64,000 bases of DNA from Neocallimastix lanati (nom. inval.) (lineage: Eukaryota; Neocallimastigomycota; Neocallimastigomycetes; Neocallimastigales; Neocallimastigaceae). The stretch's first letter is position 1; each line of letters begins with the position of its first letter. The DNA lies in assembly GCA_016946835.1 (NCBI GenBank), contig JACVTC010000208.1, forward strand, positions 112,501 through 176,500, given 5' to 3'. A program made the translations under genes and the position numbers. Below are positions 17,013-30,134 of this stretch, in pieces. Below the pieces are notes generated by a model, which saw only the letters and a program-made list of their open reading frames with translations, was not told where the DNA came from and searched no databases.

Positions 17013-17869
17013 TTATTTAAATTAAAAGTTTGATTTTATTTATTTAATTTTTTAACAAAATATTTTTTTTTATCTTTCTCTTAATAATATAAAAAGAAAA
17101 ATAAAACAAACGATCAAACCACAACTAAATAAATAAAATAAAATAAAATAAAATAAAAAATAAAAAAATAAAAAAAAAAAAAAAGATTAAATAATTATAA
17201 TAATTAATAATTAATAATTAATAATTAATGTATAATTAAAAAAACTAAATAAATAAAGTCTATTTATATTAGTATTTATTTTTGTTCTATTGTTCTTAAT
17301 GTTTTTATATTTTTATTTTTTTATTTTTTTTTATTTTGTTTTTGTTTTTGTTTTTTTTATCTCAAATAAAACTATTTTAACTCTCTAATTTAAAGTTTTC
17401 TATTATATTTCATTTTTTTTTAAAAAAAAGGAAAAAGAAAAAATTATTATTATTATTAAAAAATATAATTAATTAATTAATGAACAAATAGTTAAATATA
17501 TTTTTTATTTCAAAAAAAAAAAAGTTAAAATTTTATGTATTTGATTTAATACAAAAATTATTCATAATAAAATGTTATAGAACATCAAATTACATACAAA
17601 AAGGTCTTTTAATTTATTAATATTTTAAAAAAAAAAATAAAATGAATGATATCCCTTTTACAGAACTCTATTCAAAATTAATAGTAGTAATATAAAAAAA
17701 AATAATTATTAACTATTGTTAAGTAGTTAAAAAATAAAATAAAATAAAATAATTAATAATAATAATAATTAATAATAATAATAATTAATAATAATTAAAT
17801 TTATAACCAAGAATTACTTTAAAAAATTATTCTTTACCACCACAAAAACCACAACCACAACCACAACCA

Positions 17870-17903
<34 letters not shown>

Positions 17904-18366
17904 ATAGCATTCCTTTTTTTTTTTTGTTAAAATTCTTGATGACATTTTATTATAAAATCATAAATAAATAATATTTACTAAAAAAGAAAAAAAAAATTTT
18001 TTTTTTTTTGAAAAATTATTTGATTGGATTATTAAATAAAAATTTGAAAATTTCATATATTATATTATACTATTTTATCATATAATATACTTTTTAATTT
18101 TTAATGGTTTATTAAAATAATAAAATAAACAAAATACAAATATTTTATATTATTTTATATTATATATCAACTTTTTTTTTTACTATTAATTTTTTTTTTT
18201 ATTTTTTTTTTCATTTATTAAATTCTTTTCATTAATTCTATAATAATAAATACAATAAAAATATATATAACATATATAACATATAAAAATATATATAACT
18301 TATAAAAATATATATAACTTATAAAAATATAAAAAATATAAAATAGTCTTTTTTTTTTTTTAAACA
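16761..18366. other. Intergenic A/T DNA
   Basis: Poly(A) tracts (about 16830-16860, 16982-17009, 17870-17900), a short (CCACAA)n run near 17845-17870 and (TTAATAA)n runs near 17750-17800. No coding signal is seen. The last T-run (18350-18361) directly precedes the next gene. Confidence 0.75.
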
Positions 18367-18960
18367 ATGAGCTCGGACAATATGACGACGGAAAATACTA
18401 AAACTAATGAAAAAAAAAATACTGAAGTGACGATAACGGAAGAATTATTAATTCGTATCGCACCCAACGGTAGTTTATTACGTCCAGATGATGCCGAAAT
18501 TGTTAAAAAGCAACTTGGTAAAAAACCTCGTGGTTTAATCGCTATGGGTGCCCGTTGTTGTTGTGGAAAGCCTGCTGTAACTATTACTTCACCACGTCTT
18601 CCCGACGGCTCCCCCTTCCCAACATTTTTATACCTCTGTCTTCCGGAACTCATTAGAGAAGTATCTCGTGTAGAGGCAACAGGTATTATGAAAGAAATGA
18701 CCGAACAACTTAAATCCGATCCAAAGGCACTTGAAGCCTACAAAAAGGCACATACTAGTTACATTGCACGTCGTAATTTACTTGGTTATGTACCAGAAAT
18801 TGCTAATGTATCTGCAGGAGGAATGCCTTCACATATTAAATGTTTACATTCACTTGTTGGATATTCACTAGCAGCAGGTAAAGGAGTATGTCTTATTGGT
18901 GATAAGGTTTTAGAGATGATAAATTGGGATACTTCTGTATGTCACTGTGAAAATAAATAA
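18367..18960 (+). CDS. DUF501 family protein, 197 aa (bacterial type)
   Basis: The intronless frame matches the bacterial DUF501 family (PF04417), best known from actinobacteria, where the function is not established. Landmarks are QLGKKPRGLIAMGARC near residue 40, CCCGKPAVTITSPRLPDGSPFPT near 63-86, the helix SRVEATGIMKEMTEQL near 98, YIARRNLLGYVPEI near 131, and SAGGMPSHIKCLHSLVGYSLAAG, the family's most conserved block. The C-terminus is CHC. The conserved cysteines (CxC, KCLH, CHC) suggest metal binding (inference). About 20 extra N-terminal polar residues precede the domain. There is no targeting peptide that I trust. GC is far above the flanks. A bacterial gene inside fungal-type DNA, next to ordinary A/T intergenic sequence, points to horizontal transfer, but contamination or broad fungal occurrence should be excluded. 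Confidence 0.92.
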   Translation: MSSDNMTTENTKTNEKKNTEVTITEELLIRIAPNGSLLRPDDAEIVKKQLGKKPRGLIAMGARCCCGKPAVTITSPRLPDGSPFPTFLYLCLPELIREVSRVEATGIMKEMTEQLKSDPKALEAYKKAHTSYIARRNLLGYVPEIANVSAGGMPSHIKCLHSLVGYSLAAGKGVCLIGDKVLEMINWDTSVCHCENK

Positions 18961-20104
18961 AGTAGGATGATAAAGTTTGAATTGGAAAAAAAAAAAAAAT
19001 ATTTCAAATTATTGTTATTCTAAATAAAAAAACCAATATGCATAATATATACATATATATATAAAAGTATTTCAAATATTAAAGAAGAAAATTATAAATA
19101 AAACAATAAAACAAATTATTCATTTTAATTTTTTTTTTTTTTTTTAGAAAAAAAAAAAAAAAAAAGTATTAAACGTTATCATTATACCTTTCGCACTCAT
19201 TTTTCATAAACACACAGTAAATATTATATTACAAAAAGTATAACTATATATTTATTGTAGTAACTATATATAGATTATAATATTTTTTTATTTTCAATAA
19301 TAAAAAAAAAAAAAAAAATATGAACAAGTAAAACAAAAAAAAAAACAAATAATACCAAAGAAAAAAAAAAAAAATAGACAAATAGATAATTTTAATTTTA
19401 AACAATGTAAATTTTTTTTTTTTTTTTTTTATTATAATCAATCTATCTTTTAAATTCGATATATTATCATTTTATAATTAAAATCAATTAATATATGTAT
19501 ATATATATCTAATACTTTAATTTTATAATAAAATGAAGTAATAATAGGTATTTATTATTACAATTTTATATTTAAATATAAATTATTAAAAAAAAAAAAA
19601 AATTGCCTTTTTTAAAATTGTAATTTCTATTTACATTTCAATTTTTAAATCTATTTTCATTTCAATTTAAAATTTCATGATAGGATTTCAACTTTTTTTT
19701 TTTTTTTTTTTTTTGATATATAATATTTTGATTGGTTTAATACATTAAAAAAATAATAATAATAATAATTAAATATTTTTATATTTATAAAAAATATATA
19801 TATATATGTATTCATTTATAAGTAACTTTTTTAAAATATTGAATTATTAATAATTAGGGTATTAAAGGACGACGTTGAAGTGAATTATTTTTATTTTATT
19901 TTATTTTATTTTATTTTATTTTTAATCTATTATTTATAATAATTTTTTTTTTTTTTTTTTTTTTTTTTATTATTTTTTTTTTGAAAAAGTAATTTTGTTA
20001 AATATCTAAAAGTGTTTGTTCGTTTTTTTTTTTTTTTTTTTAGCTAATTAAATTTAAAATATTCAAAATGATAACTAATATAATTTTTTTTTTTTTATTT
20101 ATTA

Positions 20105-20140
<36 letters not shown>

Positions 20141-20487
20141 AATAGAAAAATAATATTAATAATAATAATAATATGTAATAATAAATAATAAATATTTTGA
20201 TAAAATATATATATATATGGTTTGGTTAAACAAATTATTAAGAGTAATAATCGTATTAACTTATGAGATAGTCATAGAATGAAGCAACATATAAAATAAT
20301 AATAATAAAAAAAAAAAAAAAAAAAGGAGTGAGATTTCTATTTTTACATTTATTTTAATTTTTACTTTTATTTTAATTTTTTATTTTTATTTATTTATTA
20401 TTATAATTTTTATTTATTTTTTATTTCTATTTCCTATTTCTATTTCTATTTCTTATTTCTATTTCTATTTTTATTTATTATTTTATG

Positions 20488-20532
<45 letters not shown>

Positions 20533-20577
20533 TACTATAATTAAAGACAGTTCAATTTTTAATTGTTTATGAAATTC

Positions 20578-20611
<34 letters not shown>

Positions 20612-20947
20612 TATATGAACATGTATAAATATATATATATTTCATGATATTCTTTAAAATATAATTTTTAAAATTATATCTATACTTGATTGAAAATTAT
20701 TATATATTAAAAAATGAATTAGTTTTTTTGATGGAGAATATTTAATTATTATTTTATACTATAACAAACAAACAAATAGACAAATAAACAAACAAAAAAA
20801 AAAAAACTACTTTTATTCAAAAGTAGTTTGTTGGTTTGTTAAAATTCAAATTATTTAATCAATTTAATCTTCTCTATTCAAAAAAAAAATTTAATAGTAA
20901 TTAATAAAGTTTACGATGGAAAATAAATTTGTACTACCCTAAAAAAT

Positions 20948-21006
<59 letters not shown>

Positions 21007-21206
21007 TAAATGGAAAAGGTTTGATTCATGATTCATGATTCATTATATTTTATTTTATTTTATTTTTTTTTTTTATTTTTTTTTATTTTTTTTTCTTTAT
21101 TTTTTTATTATTATTATTATTATTTTTTTTTCATTTACTTTAATATTTTTGTTTATTATATATATATATATTTTAGGATATTTTAATTTATTATTATTAT
21201 TTTTTT
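18961..21206. other. Intergenic A/T DNA, no gene
   Basis: Poly(A)/poly(T) runs alternate (19403-19430, 19946-19968, 20106-20139, 20953-20999). There is a (TTA)n run near 20488-20530 and a TTTAT/TTTCTAT run at about 20340-20475. An inverted pair, ACTACTTTTATTCAAAAGTAGT, at 20806-20827 forms a short A/T hairpin. No reading frame of interest. Confidence 0.75.
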
Positions 21207-21698
21207 TTAAATATTATTATCATAATCTTTTTCTGAATCTAAAGAAACATCCAAGGATTTTTGTTCAATTATCAATGCAAAATTCAAAAAGAGATCATCT
21301 AGAAAAGGTAAAGATTTATTTCTGTAATTTTCTAATTCTTTACAGGCAAAGATCCAGTGAGAAAAGCTAGGTACACTAACACCACAACAAGGGCAACATT
21401 TAGGGCAATCTTCTGAGACGATTTTTCTTTTAATGGAAATACTAATGTCGAATTTAAAACCACACCTAATACGAGAAATCCAAAAGAATCCCAACTGATA
21501 CTTAGGATATTGAAATGTTAAGTTTCTGATTTCTGAAATAAATCCAAAATCATTCTCCTTGTAAATAATTGCTTTTTTAGCTTTAGAGGGTTTGAAGACA
21601 TCTCTTTCCCAATAAAACTTTTTTATTTCACTTGTTTTCTTACCATTTAATTTCTTATCCAAAGTCCTTGATTCTTTAGTCCATGAATAATGTGACAT
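21207..21698 (-). mobile_element. LINE (non-LTR) 3' end fragment, 163 aa open
   Basis: The frame reads like the extreme C-terminus of a non-LTR retrotransposon pol protein. An arginine-rich segment (GFFWISRIRCGFKFD) is followed by a zinc-knuckle-like array, CPKCCPCCG-x-SVPSFSHWIFACKEL, of the C-x2-C-x(n)-H-x4-C sort, then a helix NYRNKSLPFLDDLF. No RT or endonuclease part is present, so the copy is 5'-truncated, as most LINE insertions are. It stands alone between A/T tracts. The region just 3' of it on the minus strand (21,000-21,200) is T-rich on the plus strand, which could include a decayed poly(A) tail. A small host gene that took over this domain is possible but less likely. Confidence 0.6.
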
Positions 21699-22094
21699 AG
21701 TAGGAATATTATTAGTGAGATGATTAATAATACATGATGAGTTTAATAATTTACAATAAAATATTATTATTATTATTATTTTTTTTTTTAATTATTATTA
21801 ATTATTAATTATTACTATTTAAATATTTATTTATTTAAATATTTATTTATTTATTTATTTATTTATTATAAAATTCACTTTTAGAATCTATTCTCCAATG
21901 TAAAAAAAAAAAAAAAAAAAATAAAAAAAAAAAATAACATTAACAACAATAGAAGACGGATCGTATTTTTAATAAAAAATCCTCAAATAAAAGATAAATA
22001 TATAGATTTATATATAAATATTTTTAAAAAGATATTCATATATATATTATATGTAGTTAATAGTAATTTATTTTTATTTTTACTTTTATTTTTA

Positions 22095-22127
<33 letters not shown>

Positions 22128-22656
22128 TTTTTTTTTTTTTTTTTAATTAATAGATTATAAAAATATATATATAAATATATAATTTATATTTATATTTTTT
22201 TATTTTTTTTGTTATTGTTATAGCATTGTCATTATAAAAATTGTATTTATTGTTTTTTTTTTTTTTCCTATGGTTATTTTTATTTTTATTTTTTTTTTTT
22301 TTAATTATATTATATTATTGTCTATTTTAATAATTGTTTTAATTTTCTACTATATATTATATATATCTATATATATTCTTGATAAATATTTTTAAATAAT
22401 AAAAATAATTAATAATACTCATTATTAACATATATATATTCTTGATAAATATTTTTTTTAAATAATTAATAATACTTTTTATAATCATATATATATATAT
22501 ATTCTTAATAAATATTTTTTTAAATAATTAATAATACTTTTTATTATCATATATATATATATATATTTATATTGCTATTAATTATCAAATTAATTTATTA
22601 TTAATTTTTTTTTTTTTTTATTTGTTTTATATATATATTTATAATATATATATATT

Positions 22657-22704
<48 letters not shown>
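21699..22704. other. Intergenic A/T DNA
   Basis: TATTTATT, (TTA)n, (TA)n and poly(T) runs. A unit of about 60-70 bases containing ATTCTTGATAAATATTTTT recurs three times at 22,375-22,570, a small degenerate tandem repeat. The poly(T) at 22672-22706 lies over the 3' end of the next gene (minus strand). Confidence 0.7.
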
Positions 22705-22711
<7 letters not shown>

Positions 22712-23249
22712 TGTTTTTTAACTTGTAATACATAAAATAATAAAGAGACTCCTTCAGTTGGAAAACTACCAACTAATAAGTCAATGGGTATAATTTTTGA
22801 ATCATCAATTTTGTACCATTGGAAACTATTAGATATATGAGTATAGGCAATATAACGACCATCCTTTTGAGTAACAAAGCCATGAAGTTTATAAAAGGTA
22901 CTATTACTTTCATTTCTATATTCTGGATGAACATGTGCACCCATATCAATTTCCATTGGAATTCTAATTGGACGATTAAGTGAACGTTTCATACATCTTT
23001 CTCTACGAATAGGATTAAATGATATCTCCATCGTTGTAGTACCATCTCTTACAATTGAAAATACTAAAATTTCAGGTAAATGTACAAAACTAGTATATCT
23101 CACTATATGACGATGAACTCCATCATTATCTACACATGATTTACAATTACAGTTAAAATCGGTTTTTTGATTACTGAATATAGTTGGAAATACATAATCA
23201 CTTAATATTATTTCATCATCATTTGATTCTTGAGGTCTTGAAATATTGG

Positions 23250-23324
<75 letters not shown>

Positions 23325-25658
23325 ATATAATAATTTGAGGTAATAGTAATAAAAATTATTTATTATAAATGTGAGGGTGGTGATGGTATGGTGTTTATAT
23401 TAAGTAAATCATTGACAAATATATAATATAAAATGAAATAAAATATAATTATATATAAGATAATTATATAAATAAAATTAATATATAAATATAAGTATAA
23501 ATATAAATATAAATATAAATATAAATATAAATATAAATATAAATATAAATATAAATATAAATATAAATATAAATAAAAAATAAAAAATAAAAAATAAAAG
23601 TATATATTTAAATATATTAATGTATTTATATATTTATATATTTATATATTTATATATTTATATATTCATTGAATAAATAATATTACTTTACCATCACTAT
23701 TTAAAGTAATAAAAGGTATTTCATTTTCTTTTGAATCAGTATCAGTATTCATAGTTTCTTTATTTTGACTTTCTTTATTTTTTAAGGATTCATCTATAAA
23801 AACAGGTAAATGATTAAGTTCTTCACGCATGATATCGATAAAAGAAATTTCATATTTATTCTTTTCTTTAATTTCTTTTGTTAAAAGTAATGGGAAGAAA
23901 CGACAATACTTCATTACGGATTTCTGTGATTTCTTTTTACATATACTACACATATCTCTGCATATAATAGTTGCTTGACATCTAGATCTTAGTCGAGTAC
24001 CTACTAAAATTTTATCTAATAATATACGAGCAAATTCTGATGAATAGTTACAACGATTCATATTATCTGAAACATATAAACCTTTTGAGGTTTTAAATGA
24101 AGATTGTGCAATGTCACTAAAATAATCAATAAATGGATCTTGAATAGATGAAAATAAAGTTTGGATTAATGATGTTGGATTAACCGTTAATGAATCATTA
24201 TAATTATCATTTAAATCGGCTAATAATTTTGGATCATTTTTATTAATTTTTAAAATTTCTTGTAAAGTGTCATCATCACTTTGAATAATTTGTAATAATT
24301 TATATAATTCACGTTGAGCATCATTCAACATACAATTATATCTAAAATATTTAAAAAAATAAAAATGAAAATAAAAATAAAAATAAAAAATAAAAATAAA
24401 AAATAAAATTATATATATGTATAATAAAAATAAATATATATATTATAATATATATAATAATATAATATAGTAATATAATAATATAATAATATAATAATAT
24501 AAAAATAATATAATAATATAATAACATAAAAATATAAAAATATAAAAATATAAAAATATAAAAATATAAAAATTTTATAATTTTATAATTTAATAATTTA
24601 ATAATATGATTATATTTAAATAATATGATAATATTTAAATAATAATAATAATAATATCATATTATTATATTTATATTTATATTATATTTATATAGTATTT
24701 ATAAAATATTTATAAAGACAAGAGATAATTATTAAAAATATTATAAAATAAAATAAAATAAAATAATAAAGTAATAATAAAATATATATATAAATTTTAT
24801 ACATAATAAAATAAAATTTTATATAAAATTTATTATTATATTTATCTTTTTTTTTTTTTTTTTTTAATATTATTTTATATTACTTATACTAAAAATTTTA
24901 AAAATATTTATATATACATATATATATTAATAATATTACCTTGGAAAACTTGTTTCAGCACCTGGTAAATTGCATAAAACTTGTAATGTTGATGTAATCC
25001 AACAACAACGACTATCTTCTAAACCATCTGAAATTAAAGGTGTTTGTTTATCTTTAGTGAAATATATTTGACAAGTATTATGAAGTGTATCGGAACCATT
25101 ACTAACAGAATTTATTTTATTGGGTGAAGAAGGTTGGTTATTATCATTATTATCATCATTATCTTTATTGTCATCAAGATTACTTAAATCAATATCTCTT
25201 GTTGTAATTTCCATTGGCTCTTCCTCTTTATTTTCAACTTTATTCATGTATACTGAATCAATAGGTCTTATATAATCATTACGAGTATTAAATACTGATT
25301 CTAAAATAAGCATATCAACTTCATCATATTCATGTTCACACACTGCAGGAACATCTTCTAAATCTAAAATAGGAATATTATTAATACCATTAACCGGTGC
25401 AATATGTTGAGCAAAGCCACAACTTCCATTACAAGAAGCTAAATGTTCATGAGAAGTAGAAACATGTGGGAATGGAGAAGGACTCGGTGGTGAAACGATA
25501 ATTTCAGGAACTTTTATAGACGCATTATCAGAAGTGAAATTAGAATGTAAATAAACATCGGGTTCACTATTGTAGTTTGTTTGTTTAACACTTAAAAGAT
25601 TACTATCACTTTTACTGACCTTTCCTTTTAAATCTTTATATATCTTCGAAAGTCTCAT
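22705..25658 (-). CDS. Ubiquitin-specific-protease-like protein, 638 aa predicted, 3 exons, probably inactive
   Basis: My exon model on the minus strand is 25658-24940, 24341-23692 and 23252-22705, with GT-AG introns; the phases (2, then 1) keep one frame. A low-complexity N-terminus (1-205) precedes a Cys box, DGLEDSRCCWITSTLQVL (candidate Cys219). The zinc-finger-like pairs of USP fingers follow: CSIC in exon 2 and NCNCKSC in exon 3. Then come LPEILVFSIVR (the family's LPpvLiihLkRf), YKLHGFVTQKDGRYIAYTH, WYKIDD and a final SLLFYVLQ. These are the C19 peptidase landmarks in order. The catalytic GHY is GRY here (about Arg589) and the oxyanion Asn before Cys is lost, so deubiquitination is unlikely. 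It may bind ubiquitin as a pseudoenzyme. The first intron (about 600 bases) and second (about 440, with (AT)n and (AAATAT)n) are microsatellite-rich. Confidence 0.75.
23258..23640. repeat. (AT)n and (AAATAT)n microsatellites in a USP-like intron
   Basis: About 30 AT dinucleotides at 23,258-23,320 and about 14 copies of a hexamer AAATAT at 23,490-23,572 fill the second intron of the USP-like gene. Confidence 0.85.
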
Positions 25659-25785
25659 CTTTTTTTTAAAAAAAAATTATCTATATATTTTCTATTATAT
25701 AATAATTAATAATTTTTTTATTTTATATATTAAAATTTAAGAATTAATTAAAATATATATATATACTATAATTTATTTTCTTTTA

Positions 25786-25819
<34 letters not shown>

Positions 25820-25909
25820 ATATTATTATTATATTATCCAGCAAAACAATAAATTATACACATTGAATTTAAAAATATACTAATTATATTTTAATCTATA
25901 TATACTTAT

Positions 25910-25966
<57 letters not shown>

Positions 25967-27662
25967 TTATATCAAATTCCACTTTATTCTAAATTATTCC
26001 TTTTTTTTTTTTTTTTTATTAATTCAAATATATATTCTTTATTATCTAATTCAAATAGGATACTATTCCTATTTTCACATAATATATTTTTTATTTCAAT
26101 TTTATATATTAATATGAAATCCAATTTATATATATATATAATACAATATTTTAATTCTTCCTTGTGTTATTATAATTATTATTTATCATTATTTCATTTA
26201 TTTTATTATTATTATTTTATTATTATGTTTTGTTAATAATTGATTAGTACTTTAATGTTATATTAATAGAAATGTGTTAAACTATTGAATCTTTTATATA
26301 AAAATAATCTTTTTATTTTTCCCTTATTATTTTTTACAGAATATATATATATATGTATATACTTTTTTATAAATAAAAAAATTAATTTTATAAATTTATT
26401 TTCTTTTATAAAAGTTAAAAAATAAAAAATAAAAAAATATATATAAATATAATACAATTTTACAATTTACCTAAAAATTAAGTATACATACATAAAAGAT
26501 GTATCATTTATTATATATATGAAAATATTAATATTTTATTTATTATTCGGAATAATATGAAATAATATGGAATAAAAAATAAAAAAAAAAATAATAAAAT
26601 ATATAATACTATGAATGTTTTTATTTTATTGAACTATTATTCTATTCAAATAAAAATAAATGCCTTTTTAATGTGTTAATATTTCCTTTAATACATCATA
26701 TTTTTGCATTTTATCTCATATTTATTAAAATAAATTTCATTTTTAAGATTATTAATACTTTTTTTTTTCATTAATTAAGTTTTATGTTTATTATTCAATA
26801 TCAATTATTCATTCAAGTTACTTCATCATTTTTAAAAAAAGTTAATAATACATGTAGCTTTTAATTTTTGGAATTATTTTATTTAAATAAGAAATAAAAA
26901 AATAAAAGTAAAAAAATATATATATATATATGAAATTTAAATTTTAAATAATTTAAATTTTATTATAATAAATATATTCCTTATTATTCATCCATCTTTT
27001 GTTACTCATTTATCAATTAATTATAATAATTTTATATATTTTTGATTATAATTTAAATTACCTTTTCCTTTGAAGTAATAGTCTTAATTGATTTATTATT
27101 ACTTTTTTTAACTTTTTTTATATAGTTATTCTAAAATGTTAGTAGTAAAGAAAAAAAATGTTTTTGTTAATATACTTTGCATGAAATTAAAATTTTAAAA
27201 TTTATATGGAACATTTTTTTAATAATGAATATAATATTATTTATTTATTTATTATTTTTTATTTATTTATTTATTTATTTATTATTTATTTATTTAAATT
27301 GTATATATATTATTAAAATTATATTCTATGTGGTTATTTATTATTTATTATTTATTATTTATTATTTATTATTTATTATTTATTATTTATTATTTATTAT
27401 TTATTATTTATTATTTATTATTTATTATATATTATTTATTATTTATTATTTATTATTTATTATTTATTATATAATTATATATACAATTATATCAATAAAC
27501 TTAATTAATAATCAAATATTATTAAGAAAATTTAGCTTTCACACGAATTAATTTTTTATTTACTAATTTTAATAGAATTACTAATAAAAAAATTTTTTTT
27601 ATATCATTTGTTTTAAAATTATAAATTATAACATTTAGAACATTTTTAATATATGAAGAAAA

Positions 27663-27710
<48 letters not shown>

Positions 27711-27925
27711 AAAAAAAAAAAAAAAAAAAAATATTTGATTAATATAATAGTATAATAAATCCATAATTATAATAATATTAATATAATTATATTTTAATTA
27801 TATTATTATTAATACATCATTCTTTAATTTAAAAAATTATGAAAAGATAAAATATCTAACATCTAACATTACTAATAAAAAAATATGTATTTTATTTTTA
27901 TTCTTAATCTTAATAACCTAAAAAA

Positions 27926-27956
<31 letters not shown>

Positions 27957-28200
27957 AAATAAAGATAATAAATAAAAATATAAAATAAAAATAAATAAAT
28001 GAAATACAATTGCAATTTTATATTTCATATATAATTATGTTAATTAATTAATAATTAAGTATAATTAAAAAAAAAAAAAAAAAATTTCTTATAAAAAAAA
28101 TAATAATAAATGAATAAAGTATAATTTGAAAAAGCTTTTTCTTTTAAAGTCTTTATAAAAATTAATTTTATTTGTTTATATAAATCTATACTTTATGGTT
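25659..28200. repeat. Intergenic A/T DNA with a second ATTATTT array
   Basis: No gene is seen. Poly(T) runs lie at 25,910-25,957 and 27,667-27,709. About 27,336-27,475 is a tandem array of the same heptamer ATTATTT that fills 232-520, in a different place 27 kb away. Confidence 0.75.
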
Positions 28201-28502
28201 TGAGTAATGAATTACAAAAATAGAATGTAGTGCATTTGCAATGTGGCTTATAATTATTTATGTTAAAGCCATACATTTTTAAGATATCTATATAATCATA
28301 AATAAATATAATTATTATTTCAGAAGAAATAATAATATATTCAATTAATAGAATTATAAAAATTTATTTGTTTTTAAAATACTATTTTTACAATTGAATA
28401 TTAATAATATTTTATTTATTTAATTATTATATATTTAATTATTAAAAATTACAAGCCACATACAAAAATACACCACTTTGTGAAATGCACTAAAATATAC
28501 AA
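28201..28502. repeat. Diverged inverted repeat, arms share TAGTGCATTT and TGTGGCTTxTAATT
   Basis: The left arm (28,228-28,260) and the reverse complement of the right arm (28,447-28,502) share TAGTGCATTT, then TGTGGCTTATAATT / TGTGGCTTGTAATT. Between them is about 190 bases of A/T DNA. A third copy of the motif (TGCATTGTGGCTTATA) lies at about 29,276. It could be a MITE-like element or paired fragments of copia-type LTRs. I cannot decide. Confidence 0.35.
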
Positions 28503-28879
28503 TATAAATATTAAAAGTATAGAAAAAAAATTACAAAGGAATATACATTTTTTACCACTAATGAAAACAATATATAGCAAAAAATAAATAAATAATAATA
28601 ATAAAAAACATTAGATTGAATATCTTTTTAACATTTTTTTATTATCGTTCGGTTTAATACTTTTTAATAAAGTATGATTGTAATATATAAAAATTAATTT
28701 TTTAAGATTTATCAGAAAACTATTTTTGATAAAAAATTAATTTTCTTATATGGTTGACTTTGATGTCTCAATATATTTTTTAGGTTAAACTGTCTTAAAT
28801 ATATATTGAGTGTGATATATATAACAAATATTTAGTTGGTATATTTTAATTAGAATATTACTAATGAAAAGCTAAAAAA

Positions 28880-29160
<281 letters not shown>

Positions 29161-29164
29161 AAAA

Positions 29165-29480
29165 GTTATGAATTTATGGTTTATAATTATGTCAATTTTA
29201 TTAATATATTTTATGATAAAGAGTTACTGGCACTTAATTATTCTAAATTAAATGCTTTTATATTAATGCATTGTGGCTTATACATTATTTATATTACAAT
29301 ATGTTTCAATACATTTGAAGCTTATATTTTATACATTTCACATATTCTAACATTCCCCCTTAAACCTAGTTATTCTATAATGAATAAATTGGTTTACTGG
29401 TGAATATGTGTATATAAAATTATCCTATTTTACACTATTAACTTGATATTATTAAACTATTATATATATTTCTATCCTAA
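29165..29480 (-). mobile_element. Possible Ty1/copia 3' end and LTR remnant
   Basis: On the minus strand, a purine tract (AAGGGGGAA) is followed by TGTTAGAATATG at 29352. This is the same layout as the 3' LTR junction of the copia fossil near 9599 (GGGGGGAATGTTAAAT). A short stretch upstream of the tract reads TKPINKFI-like. The copy is broken and most of it is not recognisable. Confidence 0.35.
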
Positions 29481-29485
29481 ATTAA

Positions 29486-30129
29486 TGTAACGGAGGTGCT
29501 TCTATTGTAAAGGCGGGATGAGATATAGAAACACAGAAAGGAGAAAACTCAATAGGTTTACACTATCTGTATAAATAATTCGTTTTATTAGAAATATTTT
29601 TTATTAATTATAAAATTTAAAATAATTATTAATATTAATCAACAAGGTAATATTTCGAATTACTTATACGTTAATTATTATTAATAAAAGCACGAAGAAA
29701 AATATTTTTATTCGTGAAGTTCGCACTATTTATACTTTTAACGGAAAAACAGTTTTAACATGTAAAAATAATTTTAAAGAAATATTTAGAAATATGTTTG
29801 TCATAATTAATAATGTAAAGTTTCTAGAATATAGATTTTAATTGATGAAAATGAATCTTATCAAAAAAGAATAAAATAATTTATATAATAAGAATTTCTA
29901 AATTCATTTCGGTTGAATTACGAACCGAAAGAATCTTTAACTTTCTATAATTTTATACAGAAAGAATATTCAAGAAAATATTATTAATAATTAATAAAAT
30001 AATTAATAAAATAATTATTTATGCAAAATGGGTTGAGGTGTGAGTCGAACCCATGAAGTATTGGTCATGGTCAATGTAACTAACCATTGAACCAAAGTTC
30101 TAATTTTACTAACTGAAGATTTCGTTACA
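29486..30129 (-). mobile_element. Solo LTR 'I', 644 bp, with tRNA-like segment
   Basis: The LTR has inverted ends (TGTAACGG ... TTCGTTACA) and is flanked by the 5-base duplication ATTAA on both sides (29481-29485, 30130-30134). Oriented by its similarity to the LTRs of element D, it reads on the minus strand. It carries A-box and B-box sequences near its start (see the separate entry). No internal region remains, so it is a solo LTR left by LTR-LTR recombination. Confidence 0.85.
30042..30094 (-). promoter_or_regulatory. tRNA-like A and B boxes in solo LTR I
   Basis: Read on the minus strand, TGGTTCAATGG (30094-30084) fits the RNA polymerase III A-box TRGYNNARNNG at every position. GGTTCGACTC (30051-30042) fits the B-box except for the last base. 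The offset from CAATGGTTAG to GGGTTCGA is 37 bases, the same as in the LTRs of D. A CAATG/CATTG hairpin follows the A box. A T4 run lies shortly downstream. Confidence 0.75.
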
Positions 30130-30134
30130 ATTAA

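Noticed and set aside
27177-27551. 124-codon plus-strand open frame
   Set aside because: It is a translation of the ATTATTT array and flanking A/T DNA; composition is pure Ile/Tyr/Leu/Phe.
29176-29403. 75-codon plus-strand open frame
   Set aside because: It overlaps the probable copia LTR end and has no recognisable domain.
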